A DNA stretch of 64,000 nt, taken from assembly GCA_009767595.1 (NCBI GenBank), contig VSDK01017543.1:2827-66826 (forward strand), read 5' to 3'. The stretch comes from Symbiodinium kawagutii. Lineage: Eukaryota; Sar; Dinophyceae; Suessiales; Symbiodiniaceae. Both the position numbers and the translations under genes were made by a program. Below, one piece after another: positions 30,726 through 43,087 of the stretch (position 1 is the stretch's first letter; each line of letters begins with the position of its first letter). Under the pieces are notes generated by a model that did not search any database, was not told the DNA's origin, and saw only the letters and a program-made list of their open reading frames with translations.

Positions 30726-31941
30726 TGGAGAGTTAGTGTGGTATGTCAGTGTAGTATTTTAAACCAGAAAACATCCACATTGCTGATCCAGCACTCCCTC
30801 ACGGAAGAAGGCTAAGTGGATGTGGTAGATGGGTCGCCGAGTTCGGTTTTTTTTGGCTACCTGGCAGGCAGGATGTGTTGTGACTGACCGGCATGATGAG
30901 TTGAAAAACCTGTAACGTTGGCAATGCTGCCAGGCACTCCCAACATGATTCTGCACCACTGATGTAGGATTTGGGCCTCCAAGTAGTACAGCGCATGTTT
31001 TGACCTTTGTTCAATTTTTTGGTACGGCACACGCACCAATGTTGCGCATGTCGTTGGATTGCAGGAGCCATCCAGAATGGACACGTGAGTGGCTAAGCTC
31101 AAGAGCAGGGCAGGGCGCCAGTGGAGAGAATGAGAAGATACAATGGCTATGGATGGCTGATTTAACATGTTAAGCCCCGTTAAGCTGGACCAGCGTGCAA
31201 AAAGCCCGACCACTTGGCAGTGTAGCATGAATACACCATGTTGGTATTTTCAGTTGCTTGCTTATTTTGTGCATGAGTATCTCTGTGCATGGGGACTTCA
31301 CATATCCTGGCCTCTAAGGTCACAAACAATCACTCAACACACTGATGCATTGAAAGGAGGGCCAATCATTGGCAGGTTGTTTGCTTGTAGTTAGTGTAGT
31401 TTTCCGAGTATCCGCCTACCAGATCTATTGACGAGGCTGGCACATTTCTCTCAACGCATGTCCCATGACATGAAAATAGAAGCACTACGAAATCATGGCC
31501 CAGAACCTGGAGAACCAACGCGTTCAAAACCACAACTGTTATCAACTGTTACTACGTATGCTACGTACAATCGCTCAAAGCGATACGTTGCAGCACCTGA
31601 AGCTGTTTAGAAGAAGTGATCAGCAAGGAAAAACCAAATGTCCGGCAGCCACACAGACATTTTCAGCTTGCATTCCATTGCACATTGAATGTCCCAACTC
31701 CGCAATTCCGAAACATACAAACGTAAGAATTCATCGGCTACATGTGCGTTTACATTAGGGGGAACTTAAAAGGGACGACTAAGGGATGACATGCTGAATG
31801 CTGCGTTTACATTGGGGAAACCTGGAAAGGGACGCGGAGGGATGACTTAGACACCCTCCTGTATGTGGATGGGATACTGCAGCCCGTCCTTTTCAGCGTG
31901 TGCAGCTGGCCGTGCTCAGGGGTTAAGTTGGAAAGCTCCAA

Positions 31942-32373
31942 GTGTCAGCATGCGTCAGGTCCCTTGGAGACAATGCAAACCATGGGCTTGGAGGGTGGAT
32001 CTCTGGGTTGGTTGGTTGGCTGGTTGTTGTTGCTGTTGCCGTTGCCGATGTTGTTATTGTTGTTGGTGGTGGTGGTGCTGCTGCTGGTGGTGGTGGTGGG
32101 TGGTGCCACGGCTGCCGCTGCTGGTGGGTGACTTTCTCATGTTGGGAGTTGTTGGGAGGATTCGACCCTGGGAGTAATTGGAAATTACATCATTTTGGGC
32201 CACTCGTTGACTTACTTAGCAAGGAAAAGTCGCCAATCTTCCTATTGGAAGGAGTCGGGCAGCCACATCATTTTGCGGGCGAGGATCTGAAGTTTAAGCA
32301 TCCTGATCCTCTTGGGAAGAGAACCTCACCAGTTGCTAACAAGAGGACTCTGAGATTTCCGTTGAATCGGTGA
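31942..32373 (+). CDS. Open frame with a GTT/GGT-rich low-complexity core
   Basis: 143 codons are open, but the first half crosses TTG/GGTGGT repeats (VVVAVAV, GGGGG). The second half looks better: GSNWKLHHFGPLVDLLSKEK, then SPIFLLEGVGQPHHFAGEDL, ending FPLNR. If an exon exists it is probably 32160-32373. Confidence 0.25.
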   Translation: MSACVRSLGDNANHGLGGWISGLVGWLVVVAVAVADVVIVVGGGGAAAGGGGGWCHGCRCWWVTFSCWELLGGFDPGSNWKLHHFGPLVDLLSKEKSPIFLLEGVGQPHHFAGEDLKFKHPDPLGKRTSPVANKRTLRFPLNR

Positions 32374-32985
32374 CACCCTCAAGTTCTCAATGATTTCCCA
32401 GCAGAACAGAAACCTGGAACAGTGACATAGGGTGACTGGAATATCTTCGATCTTCGCATGAAGTTGGTGTTTCGACTGCAGACCAGTGAAGTGACGCCAG
32501 CTTTCATAAACATCTTAGGGAAGTTGGAAACGCAAAACACAAGCGGTACTAAGATGTAGTGCTGAATGTCTTCTTGGTCATTGGAATCCATGCCTGGAGT
32601 GTTGATGGATGATGAACCAATGTGAGAAAAAGCCCTTGCAGGGGTCAAGCATTTGCTGCGGATCGTGCGAGTCGAACTTCGTGCTCATTTCGAAGTTTCC
32701 AGATTGTTCTGCATCACAAAGATATCATGAGAATAGACACCACCAGATACTGGACCTTGAATTTCGAAAGTTCCTCACCAAACACTGGTCCCGTCTCACA
32801 GCTTCTGTGGCGAAACTGATTGCACTGAAGTCTCTGGCCCTGCCAACTCAACCCTCCTTGATGATTAGTATTGGTTGGGTACCACATGATCCAGCTTCAG
32901 GATTCTGATAGACAACATGGAGGTACACATCAGAATTCACCCGTGATCCCATTGCTTTGGCCTTCATCATCTTTTATCCATGTGA

Positions 32986-33486
32986 CCACGTCACGAATTC
33001 TCGGGAGGTGTTGACTACGAAACTTATACCCTGTGGTATGCTGAAACGGAGAGCTGGATGCGGGGCTACTCGTCCCTTGACAACGGAGAAGTCATCGTGG
33101 CAATGATCAGTCTGGCTGCCACCCTGATCATTCTATTATCTTTAGCATTCTTGAATGTCGTTTTGGTGTTTTATCTCTCAACTTCCGTTGCCGGTATTAA
33201 GATGCGATTGGCATGGATGCAATCTACAACTGAAATGCTTCGCCGCAAAGCAAAGGGCCAAACACCCAGCCTGCAATTTTTCCCAGACCCTGGCCTTGCA
33301 ATGACTGTACTCTCATGGTCATACCCGCCTTCGGTATTTGATGTGACCCTAAACCAGTTGAGAGCAGCGGAAATTACAAGCATGCGCCACCATCATCACC
33401 ATCTTTCTGCACCAATTATGGGTTGCCTTAATCTCGCCGTCGCTGGGGCTAGAGGTTCCTTCCGGCAACGGACTACCACCTCTTAG
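32986..33486 (+). CDS. Membrane-protein-like open frame, unassigned
   Basis: Open for 166 codons from just after a TGA. It reads DYETYTLWYAETESWMRGYS, then a strongly hydrophobic run (about 33088-33200) containing VAMISLAATLIILLSLAFLN and VVLVFYL, long enough for one or two membrane helices. A basic stretch (TTEMLRRKAKG) follows and suggests a cytoplasmic side. The C-terminal third is less convincing (His run). Could be an exon of a channel or transporter; I cannot name a family. Confidence 0.35.
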   Translation, partial: PRHEFSGGVDYETYTLWYAETESWMRGYSSLDNGEVIVAMISLAATLIILLSLAFLNVVLVFYLSTSVAGIKMRLAWMQSTTEMLRRKAKGQTPSLQFFPDPGLAMTVLSWSYPPSVFDVTLNQLRAAEITSMRHHHHHLSAPIMGCLNLAVAGARGSFRQRTTTS

Positions 33487-33719
33487 ATTTCATTCCCTTG
33501 AACGGCAATGTACCTTGGAGTCATGTTGATCAGGGGTTGCAGGTGGGTTTAGTGTTTGATGTATGGATTTGCTGCGCTTGACAGGTCAGAACTGATTTAG
33601 AAGGAGAGTCATAGAACTGCCTCATGGTGGGCGGTGGAATCCCATGGAATCCCGAAAGTACAAGAGCAAATACCTAGTGATGTGATGACCGAGCAAGTTC
33701 TTTTCGGCCTGACAATTGT

Positions 33720-34051
33720 CTATCCAGTGGCCAGGTACAGTCCTTGGTGATGCTTCTCACATCTTATCACATAATTAGCTAGGGTCGTTTTGTCCGTCCA
33801 TGATGACGTACATAGCGAAGTGGCTACGGCGATGCCCTCATTCAGTTTCGTGCGACCCCTCTCTCCATGTGCGTCCAGAAGACTGCTCAGGGCTACTGCA
33901 GTCCTTTGCTCGAGCAATGTTACCAGGACTTGTTGGTGATATGTATTGTGTGTTTCTCATGTTTTCACTGCTGTTGAATGTCCTGTCAGCCAAACTTAAC
34001 CAACCTTGGCCATGGACTGAACAATGGTTGAGAGTTCCTTTCCGTCTTTGA
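33720..34051. other. Coding-like region, strand unresolved
   Basis: Minus (33720-33917) reads LLDAHGERGRTKLNEGIAVA, then TSLCTSSWTDKTTLANYVIR. Plus (33800-34051) reads CSGLLQSFARAMLPGLVGDM and a hydrophobic run FLMFSLLLNVL. Both are plausible and neither has good splice sites. Confidence 0.2.
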
Positions 34052-35110
34052 GGTTTCTGGTTTCTTTGAGAGCCCCTTCACTCACCGCCTCTGGATAGAG
34101 ACACGCTCAGCGGCTTCGCATGTCCGGATTCTGGGTCTCTTGGCAGATGCCATGCCCGGATTTCCAACAGGGTATGCAGAGCAACCGCTGATACCTATAC
34201 TTGAAACGGCTTTGTCACCTCATGAAAGTCACCAGCCCTTGCCACACAATGGGACAAACCCTGAGAATTCAGAAGCAGGAATTCAAACCTCACACAACGT
34301 CAAGAAGGATCAATGTCTTTAGTTGGCATGAGGCATGAGGATAAATGACAGTTGAAGACCATCAATCCTACCTCTGCACTGAATCTCCATGACGGGGCCA
34401 CCAGAGGAACTGAGCTGGTCGTGAATGATGACCAGATGCTCGGCCATATTGATGCCTTGTCACCCGGGAGATGACATTCAGCATGGCACCGCTTAAATAG
34501 CCGCTGCAACCAGTGCTGCAAAAGAGCTATTAAAAAGAAATGCTTCTTTTGGAGGTTGCTCGTTTAGACACAGACACATGTGATTGTCGTTCGAGATACT
34601 GTACACGGTTGATAATCACTCCGTTGTTCCACCCATGCGTTGGTTGCTGTGGCGAAGAACCAATACGCAAGACAGTGAGAAAGTTTGTAAAGGTCTTACA
34701 TTGTAAGCATCAAAGGCCTCGGCAATCACGAACGATTGACATCCACGCATGGCTCCAACATAAGCAGCTTAATCCAAACATTTCAAAGCTCTCCAATCAG
34801 GTAATCACGGCAACTTGACCCAGCAAGACCTACAATGGCCCACACAGATTGGTTTGATGTGTCATCTCTGCCCTTTTAGAGCCGTCTACCGAGCTCAGTC
34901 CACATCTTGCATCTGCTGAAACCCAGGGGTGCAAATGGGGCTTGTTTGGCCCTGCCAGATCCGAAGCTAAAGACCTCAGTTGGTCAATCGGTGGCATATT
35001 GTCTGGCATATGTTGACATCATTTGACATTGAGATTCTGGGATCCTCAATGAGACGGAGCCCTTTCCTTGGAGACGGCTGCCTTACACAACTTCTGGGAT
35101 CCCCAACGAG

Positions 35111-35218
35111 GGCAGAAGCGTTTCACCGCGGAGATGGGACTCCTAAGGAAGTCGTGGATCAAATCTGGGAGGCACTTGCAGGAGCTCTTGCGGTGCCTGG
35201 GCAGTTCGTGCTTGGCAG
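35111..35218 (+). CDS. Candidate exon, unassigned (AEAFHRGDGTPKEVVDQIW)
   Basis: An AG|G site (CCCAACGAG|G) precedes AEAFHRGDGTPKEVVDQIW, then EALAGALAVPGQFVLG, and GGCAG|GTCAAT follows as donor. One leading and two trailing bases. Helical, Ala/Leu-rich, soluble-looking. No family. Confidence 0.35.
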
Positions 35219-35472
35219 GTCAATGGTTGGTGAGCAACGACAGCACAACTCACCAATGCGGAATAGGAATATAGGTTGATATAGGTTGATACTGATCCCC
35301 ACTAACAAAGTGTAATGGTTTGGGTATTATTAATCATAACTCGATGGTTCATGGGGACTATTGACAACCAAAAATAGTAGGGATATAAGCAGTGAGCAGT
35401 ATATGAGCTATGGTCACTGGTACTATGGTTGTTAGTTAAGATTCAATAGGCGATTGCCATCCTAATAAAAAC

Positions 35473-35718
35473 GTGTTAGAGTTGGCAATCTTGTTCTTGA
35501 GCATTTGCATGATGAGGCTGGGTTGGCTCCCTGTGTCCCTTGCTTGTTTGCTCAGATCACATTTTCACCTGCATTTGTCGCGAGACGTGTGCAAAAACCT
35601 TTATGGTGGCTTGGATATTCGAAATCGCGACAGGGTCAGGGGCCCTGAAGGCGAACGTTGCATTGTGTTGTCCCAAGTAGAGACATATTTGGTTGTTTTT
35701 TCGCACAGACCAGGGTGA
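35473..35718 (+). CDS. Open frame, unassigned
   Basis: The frame starts hydrophobic and then reads SHFHLHLSRDVCKNLYGGLD, followed by IRNRDRVRGPEGERCIVLSQ and VETYLVVF. The second half is protein-like. No clear splice pair, no family. Confidence 0.28.
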   Translation: MLELAILFLSICMMRLGWLPVSLACLLRSHFHLHLSRDVCKNLYGGLDIRNRDRVRGPEGERCIVLSQVETYLVVFSHRPG

Positions 35719-37420
35719 GACATGGTAAAATGGCTATTTTGGAGCGCATCTTGCAGAGAATGCTACAGTATGATATTTCTGCCTTGGGGCCCCATGCAAC
35801 CTCTGGTGGGCGCGGAGATCAGCATCAGTTTGTGTGACGCGAACAGCATTTGTTAGGAGGAGATTTGGTATGGCCACGTCTGAGCTACGAATTGTGATGA
35901 GTTGGGTACATTCAAAAGTCATAGCTGTTCACCGGTTCGGCTTCAATGGTGAGCAGCTACGCGGTTCAAGTCCTTTGCCTGAGATCTTGTTGGGTAACTG
36001 GAGATGTTCAATTCTGGGACATTCTCAAATACTCGCGGACAGGGAACACAGCCAAACCGAACACTCAAAGGCAGTTCCAGATGAAACATTCTGCTTCTTA
36101 AACTCTAGTGGATCCATTGATGACAGATTCTGATTGGAAAGACACCTTTGAAGGGTAGAAACTGCTGTGAACAAGTACTCTAGCTAGTAGGATTTGCTGC
36201 GGAGCGATCAGGGAGCTGCTTCTGGCAAACGATTGTATATACAGTAGTATCCAGGAAATCAGACAGCACTTGGAACATGCCCACATGTTCAGTGTTTCTG
36301 ATTGTTTATTTGAATCCCGGCAGAGGATTCCGACTGTGATCAAAGTCATATTTTGGGAGAAAGGAATCTACCGGTGAAATGTACAGGAATTCTCTGCGCC
36401 ACCGGTTTTCTCATTGTGACCATCCAATTTGACTGCTAGCATCAATGTGCAAAACGATGGTTGAAAACGGTTGAAAAACTTACTGTGAAGAATCGGCTGG
36501 ACCGGGAGAACATGATCACACCAGCTTGGCGCCTTCGTTGAGAAGGTTCAAACGAGTAACTACATGAACCTCTTCATTCTTCTTCATTATATCCCGCTTA
36601 CATCAAAATTTGTTGCTATGCCATAACTTATTCACGATTGTCATGATGGTGGTGGTGAGCGATCTAATGGTCTCGAATAAGCACCTAATAAGGATGTTGA
36701 ATCATATCTAGTTTGTTTCTTTAATTCTATCTATCACAATTAGTTATAGCATGTTATAGCCATCAACTACTGGTTATCAATTTAGTTTATAGCCACCAAT
36801 CACTTTCACTCTATCATGAGTTTGTTAACTAATAATGATGGCCATCAACTAAAGCAATGATTAGTTATCATTAAATTAAACTCGTTGTTGTAGCCATACT
36901 CATTTTAACCATAATCAACTTGCTGTATCAACTCATAACCATCCATCACCAACCAATGAGCCATCACCGACCAATGAGCCATCGCCACGTTGGTTGATCT
37001 CATTGCGAAGCCACCGTCAAGGTCTCGCAGAAGCTTCAGAGCTCAAAGAGAAGCCACTGAGCCAAAGCGCCGAAGGATGGGATCCGGGATCACTATGGAT
37101 CAGTGCTAATAATCAATATGGATCCAAATATGGTTAGTTAACCATATTAATTGATAGAACTGATAACCATGCTATCACTATGGTTAATCAATAAGAATTA
37201 TGGCCTATGGTTACTGACAGGGATCAATATGGATGATGTTATGGATCAATGCTGAATAGACGGTAGAAATGTTATGGTTACTCAGGGGATTACGTATGAT
37301 TTCATACAGCATGAAATCACTGCTGATATTCGTCGATGGCGGCGTCAAACATGGTTATGTAACTAGTATGAACCAGGCCGTGGGGGGTGTTGTATTTGGG
37401 AAGAAATGAGGGTTATTTGG

Positions 37421-37470
37421 GGTATAGGGTTTAGGGCTTAGGGTTAGTAACCCTTGATTTAGGGTCTAGT
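37421..37470. repeat. Interstitial telomere-like TTTAGGG patch
   Basis: TATAGGGTTTAGGGCTTAGG, then GTTAGTAACCC and GATTTAGGGTC: three to five imperfect TTTAGGG units, the telomere repeat type of dinoflagellates and plants. It ends a 1.1 kb stretch (36.3-37.4 kb) of AT-rich, gene-free DNA full of ATGGTT/AACCAT motifs. Confidence 0.55.
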
Positions 37471-37699
37471 CAAACCACTATCATATTGAGTACCCCTTGA
37501 TCCAGGTATTTGATTCATGAAATTTTATGAGCAAGGGATATATATATATATTTCAGTTCTTGGCAAAAAGCCTACAGCACAGTCTGAATTATTGGCTATG
37601 TGAAGTTTCCTCCCAGGTATTGGTGGGTCCATTATATCCACAGCCCTAACCACTGTCGTCGTTGGCCTCAGCCTTGAAGATTGAAAGGTCGCATTGCTT

Positions 37700-37912
37700 T
37701 TGTCCTTTTTTGTTTGAGCGCCTTGCAACTTGCCTCCCCTGTCTGAGTTGCTGTGTGCCGAGGTGGTCACGTTTGATGGCCCTCCGTCGGTCGCGGCGGG
37801 GTTTATTGCCAATGGAGTGGTGGCAGATGTCGGTGACGGCAACTGCAGTGACGGCGCTGGTGGCAGTGCTGTGGTGGAGGTGGCAGCCTTAATTGAAGCC
37901 GTGGCTGCGTAG
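37700..37912 (+). CDS. Candidate exon, Gly/Ala/Val-rich, strand uncertain
   Basis: The plus frame reads LSELLCAEVVTFDGPPSVAA, then GFIANGVVADVGDGNC and AVVEVAALIEAVAA before TAG. GC content is above the flanks. The minus strand is also open (Thr/Ser/Lys-rich). Low-complexity bias makes this uncertain. Confidence 0.28.
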
Positions 37913-38798
37913 TTTTACAAAGAGAGGGGATGACCAGCCTTGAGGAGACTGGCTGGAAAACAGAGGATCAGAGGGGTAAATTCAGCTGAATGAAATAATT
38001 GTCAGTGGCAAGCATGCGATCGAATGAAATGCTGGACTTGCATATAATCTTGTGCTGCTTTTGACCATTTTAGGTCTCCCAATTTCTGAGTGAAGCTACA
38101 ACACGACCATCCTCATACATATATCAAGATCCAAGTGCTTTTAATGGATCTTAATGGAATGTTTCACACCGATGGAATTTGTAGGACATCTTGCCCCGCA
38201 TCCAGCTTGAAGTCACATCCAAGCCATATGTTGTGCGAAGGAGTAAGGAGCTTGATAGTACATTGAGGAAGCAACAGGAACATTTTTCATGACTGGACCA
38301 TTGGTATGCCACTGAAGACCTAAAGTTGTGTACCTTTTTTCATCGTAAAGTCCCAACGAACAACATTTGTGGGATCTCCAAGCTGCATTTAGCATAGGGC
38401 TCCCTGGTTGGCACAGATGGGACACGGGGTTGAAGTTGTAGCAAAAGCCATCAGGATGACTTGCTGATTGTCAGAAACAAAGAGCTGAAGATGTTGAGGG
38501 ATGTTGACTTGGGATGTTGGTTGAGGGATGTTAAGGGATGACTTGGGATGACTTGGGATGCCTTGCACATCGACTCCGATACCAAGAACAAGCGGTAGAA
38601 ATCCATGGCGAGGGTCCCTGGCCTTGATCCCATCCAGGCGGCCAAGACCCTGATGGCAGCGGAGAGCGTCAGCAGCTTCGATTGCAAAAGCGAGTCACAC
38701 TACTCATAGCATCTCATAGCTGTCATAGCTTGTCAAATGTGTTCTTGGGAAAGGACAAGGTAGGCCAGGTAGGTGCTTTGCTTCGGCTGTAAAAGAAG

Positions 38799-38896
<98 letters not shown>

Positions 38897-38901
38897 CCTC
38901 G

Positions 38902-38959
<58 letters not shown>

Positions 38960-39061
38960 TCATCATCATCANNNNNNNNNNNNNNNNNNNNNNNNNNNNN
39001 NNNNNNNNNNNNNNNNNNNNNNNNNNNNNNNNNNNNNNNNNNNNNNNNNNNNNNNNNNNNN

Positions 39062-39108
<47 letters not shown>

Positions 39109-39137
39109 CATCCTCATCCTCATCCTCATCCTCATCC

Positions 39138-39172
<35 letters not shown>

Positions 39173-39180
39173 GTCATCAT
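38799..39180. repeat. Large (ATC)n array with (CTCATC)n variant
   Basis: ATC triplets run from 38799, contain a TCCTCCTCG interruption, a 90-base gap, and a block of CTCATC variants near 39104-39140. Poly-Ser, poly-His, poly-Asp and poly-Met frames here are artefacts of the array. The true array length is unknown because of the gap. Confidence 0.98.
38972..39061. other. Assembly gap (90 Ns) inside the ATC array
   Basis: A run of 90 N characters flanked on both sides by the same triplet repeat: a collapsed or unresolved microsatellite. Confidence 1.
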
Positions 39181-39848
39181 TGAATATGCACTTATGCCGT
39201 TTGCTCGCCAGATTTGCTGTCACCAAATGCATGCGAGAGTTCAGAGTCCACTCCACGGGCCACTTGTCGCTATTAGCAAGGTCAACAGCAAAAGGTCACG
39301 GTTTTGTGCCACCTGGTATCAACACATCAAACCCTGCCGTTTCCCATTGACCCATGGTGAAAACAGGCGACATTACTACTCATTGCAACAGAATGTACAA
39401 TGAACAAGTACAAATGTAAGGAAATTATGCTATCGCCTGTTGCAGTATGCTTTAGCACTGCTTGATTGTGGATTCGCCACTCAACCTGGTTCGAAGAAAA
39501 GTGCTTGTCAATGTATTACAAATTCCCAAGACCCACACGCGGTCACGATTTTCTTTGCGATTCTTTGCGCTGCCGGTTGCTTGACCCTCGCTTGCGGTTG
39601 TTTCAGATGAGCAGCAGATTTCAAGACTTTTAAGCACCTTACTTACTGCTGGATTTAAGCAACATTCAATTGCAATGGCCTCCTGGCTCCAGACTTCCCA
39701 GTGGTAAGCCACTGGTGCTGGCCATACAGCGAAGCAAGAATGCATGGTGGCATCGCTGGTGGTTTCAGCTGCTCACAAGAGACTGCATACCGGGAAAGCT
39801 TCAATCACAGTGAACTCATTATGAACTCATTATGAACTCATTATGAAT

Positions 39849-39896
39849 CGCTTGCATTGTTTCAAATCTTTAGAGCGCTTAGAAACAATGCAAGCG
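39849..39896. other. Perfect 15-bp inverted repeat with an 18-base loop
   Basis: CGCTTGCATTGTTTC (39849-39863) pairs perfectly with GAAACAATGCAAGCG (39882-39896). A triple ATGAACTCATT tandem lies just upstream (39817-39847). No coding frame uses it. It could be a structured RNA, a regulatory hairpin, or a foldback (MITE-like) remnant. Confidence 0.75.
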
Positions 39897-41595
39897 ACAC
39901 AACCTGTTGACATTTGCCCTAGTTGCTTTGCGGCGTGAAAGAGAGGAATGGCAGGGAGTAAACCTTCAGACCCATCTTCCCCGGTGGCACCTTACCTTTC
40001 TGCGAGCTGCATCCCACGCAGCAATTCTACCCATGAGAATCTACACACCTGAGAAGGGCTTCGAAGTATGAAATCACAGAAAAACCACGGGGGAACCACA
40101 GGGGAACCAGTGCCATCACACAGACGTCCTGACCGGCTGGGTGCCCTGGCCATGGCCTGGTGACACGGCGATGGCGGAGGTCTCACGCCATGGCAGCTGA
40201 CACAAGGTGGGGCTACAGGCCGTTGGAGTAGTGAATCTGACGGTTGTTGAGATGAGTCGTTGCTAATTAGTTGGTTAATGGATCTAAGGTTCCACTATCA
40301 ACCATTGGATGAAACCGTTCAAAGTATTTACCCTTAAATGACGGATGTTTCCATCATAGAGTTTGGTAGTCGGCAACCGCGATTTCAATAAAGGCTCCAG
40401 GGACAGGAGGGGAACCATTGCCCCTGTGAGGTCGGTCGCCAACAGGCATAAACAAATTCTAGTTGCGAAGTCTTTTCTTAGGCGAACTACTCTTACAGCA
40501 TGCCGGGGACCAGGGCAGCTGATGTCGTCAACTGTGGAAGTTCATGGATTTGAACCTGTGAAGTACTACAATGGTGCGTCAAGTCTTTCAGCATATGTTT
40601 GATCAACAAGGACTCACATTTTTGTCTTGCTTGCACGCTTTAAAGCATATATGCTCTGCTTGTAAGTATTACATATACATATATTTTGTTGGTTGTATCC
40701 ACAAGATCGTAGCATGACGTCCCTGCAGGCCAACGAGCCTGGCAGCCATAGGTGCACAGGCGCTGGGAGTGCAAAGCAACCGAGCCTTGAAAAATGCCGT
40801 GCTAACAGCGACCATATACCGACCACACCCAACAGCCAACCAGCAGCAACAGTAGCAACCACCAACACGAGCAACAAGAAGAGTAGCAACAGCTTGAGAC
40901 TGATCATTGCCAACTGGATGGTCACAACTGGTTAGTAGTACGTTACCAGCTTGTCATTGCCCTGGTTCTTTGGTTAAGCAGTGACCTGTGCAGGCCGAAC
41001 CCCGGCAGAGCTTCCGGCTGCTTGAAAGTTTGCTGCTTGGCAAGCTGAAATGATTCCACCATGGGAATCCATCGACACCAACTGCCAACCACACACCATT
41101 ATATATGATACTTCTGTTGATAGCCAAGCAGAAGAATGGTGATGAAACGAAATAGAAACAATGGCAGCAATGGTTCCATAGTTCCACCGCAGGCCAAAGA
41201 GTGGCTGATTCCAGTGGTCTCTCTTGGCATTGTCTTGAACTTGGATTCGTCAGGAAATGGAACCGAATCAGTTGGATTGAATTCACCGGTGTGGATTCAG
41301 ATGCCCACTGTCCGCAAACCTCTTTTAGTAGATTATGTACAGTAGGGGGTTGCGGGAGCCGGATATATGGATCGCATCCGCGCGGCAATATATTATCCTC
41401 ATAGTGCATGCATGTATGCATGTCTTAGATTAGATGGGAATTGTGATATAGATTACATAGTATATATATACACATAGTATTTTAAGCTGGTTTTTGAAAG
41501 ACGTCTTGTGGAAGGACTGCACCCCATCATTTGATGTAAATGGTTTTAGCCTAGTGGATCACTGCACCTTCCCACTTGCCCCCATGGCACTGCAG

Positions 41596-41660
41596 GCACC
41601 AGAAACGTGCTCCTGTGGATTTGAAGCTCTGCAATGCAGCGCTCAGCAACTTCGCGAAAG
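41596..41660 (+). CDS. PPR-like exon 1 (VDLKLCNAALSNFAKG)
   Basis: GGCACTGCAG|G leads into HQKRAP and VDLKLCNAALSNFAK, with a GT donor at 41661. The pattern D-x-K/x-x-(F/L)N-A-A-L-S-x-x-A-K-G is the first helix and turn of the pentatricopeptide repeats common in dinoflagellate proteins, normally followed by W..AL.LL. PPR proteins bind organellar RNA in a sequence-specific way. One leading and one trailing base; the phase does not join directly to 43396, so at least one exon is missing (LQLLLDELG near 42370 is a possible piece). Confidence 0.5.
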
Positions 41661-42554
41661 GTCCCCGCTCTCAGTTGATCATGTTTCGTAAACTTGCTGT
41701 TGCTTGAAACGCGTCGCTTGACCTGCTTGGTTGGTTACATGGGGTTGTGATGCTAACTTTTCCATGTCATTCCTACAATCTCTTGGGAGAATACCAACAT
41801 ATACCAATTGACGTCAGCCATACCAGGCATTTCCCCATCCAGGTGGCCACTGGTGTTGGAGCCTGGCACTGCTGTCTCACCTCTCAGCTTGGGATTTGCA
41901 AGCGGATGTGGCGCCTTGGGCTCTCCGGGTTCGTTTCGAAGTTGCTTGTGACATCTTTTGACTTCCAGGTTCAACGGATGAATGTGGGCTTAGATATGGA
42001 CGTAGGACGATGCACAATGTTGCACCATCCGAATCTCGCTGTCATGGCTTAGTTTCGAAGTATCACAGTGGGCCAAACCCGCCGCTGAAGCCCCTCTAGG
42101 CTATGCAGGCGGTGCCGCAGAATGGAGAAGTATCCATTCCTCCTGCGGGAAGTAGTCTACTATATAGGTATAGCTACTGTACTATATATTAAGTATCGAT
42201 ATTTTCTACTAGTGTCTACTTAATCTATATTCATATATAGAATTCAATATTTATGCATCTACTTATATCTTCTATCATGACATTTTCCTAACGGGAGGGA
42301 TTGCTTTGGGGGTGAGAATTCCAACACTTCAGCTGTGACTGAGAGCCTGCCACCCAATCTACAGACACGCCTACAGCTATTGCTGGATGAGCTTGGCCCC
42401 TGTGGCCCCCTTCTAAACATGATTCTCATTGTTCTTATGGCTCCAAATGGGGTGAGTCCGAAAATCCATGAACTCCGGATAGCTATTGCAGTAAGCTAGA
42501 TTTCAGAGGCGATAGCCCAAATTAGCCAAATCAAAAAGATTTTGGGCGGCACCA

Positions 42555-43007
42555 TCAGTGCTCTTTGCCATGATCTATCATTGCTTGGTTGGTCATGATA
42601 GAGTACAGAACTGCTTGCATGGTCGGCGATACCATCAGGGCTGAAGAAAACGCTTTGAGGTGAGTCTCTCCATGACCTTTTCTGCCATGAGACGAGACCA
42701 GCCCTGGCAAAATGCCATTGACTTGCTGGAATCCTTGGATGTAGTCCCTGACAAGATGCTTGTCACCGTTGCGGACCCACCTTGGTGCTGGCAGCTCAAA
42801 CTTTTGGAATAATCTGCGGTCAAAACCCATGTGCTTGTGAAACTGGGCACTGCCATATGATGTCTTCCGATTCTGAGTGAACTCAACGCTGCCTTGGCAC
42901 AATATTGCAACATCACAATGCAACAAACAGCAGGTACAAAGCATTTTCTGGTGCAAGTCATTGGTTGGCGGGCCACCTGGGTGCTTGATCTGGCTGTTGG
43001 TTGACGA
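42555..43007 (-). CDS. Minus-strand open frame(s), unassigned, possibly frameshifted
   Basis: One minus frame reads GSAQFHKHMGFDRRLFQKFE, then LPAPRWVRNGDKHLVRDYIQ and GFQQ. Just after this point a neighbouring minus frame becomes the better one: MAFCQGWSRLMAEKVMERL. The switch may mark a splice junction or a frameshift in an old gene. It lies antisense within the PPR-exon region. No family recognised. Confidence 0.3.
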   Translation of the reverse strand, partial: SSTNSQIKHPGGPPTNDLHQKMLCTCCLLHCDVAILCQGSVEFTQNRKTSYGSAQFHKHMGFDRRLFQKFELPAPRWVRNGDKHLVRDYIQGFQQVNGILPGLVSSHGRKGHGETHLKAFSSALMVSPTMQAVLYSIMTNQAMIDHGKEH

Positions 43008-43040
43008 TCATACTGCTGCTGTACTGCGTCCAATTTGCGG

Positions 43041-43087
43041 CTGATCAATGCTGATCGATGCTGATCAATGCTGATCAATGCTGATCA
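43041..43087. repeat. 10-bp tandem (CTGATCAATG)
   Basis: Four and a half nearly perfect copies of a 10-base unit that contains TGATCA palindromes. Confidence 0.95.

Noticed and set aside
38723..39256. Poly-Met, poly-Asp, poly-Ser and poly-His frames
   Set aside because: Translations of the ATC array in different frames.
40535..40600. Minus-strand GGTTCAAATCC (B-box match)
   Set aside because: No A-box, no cloverleaf arms upstream.
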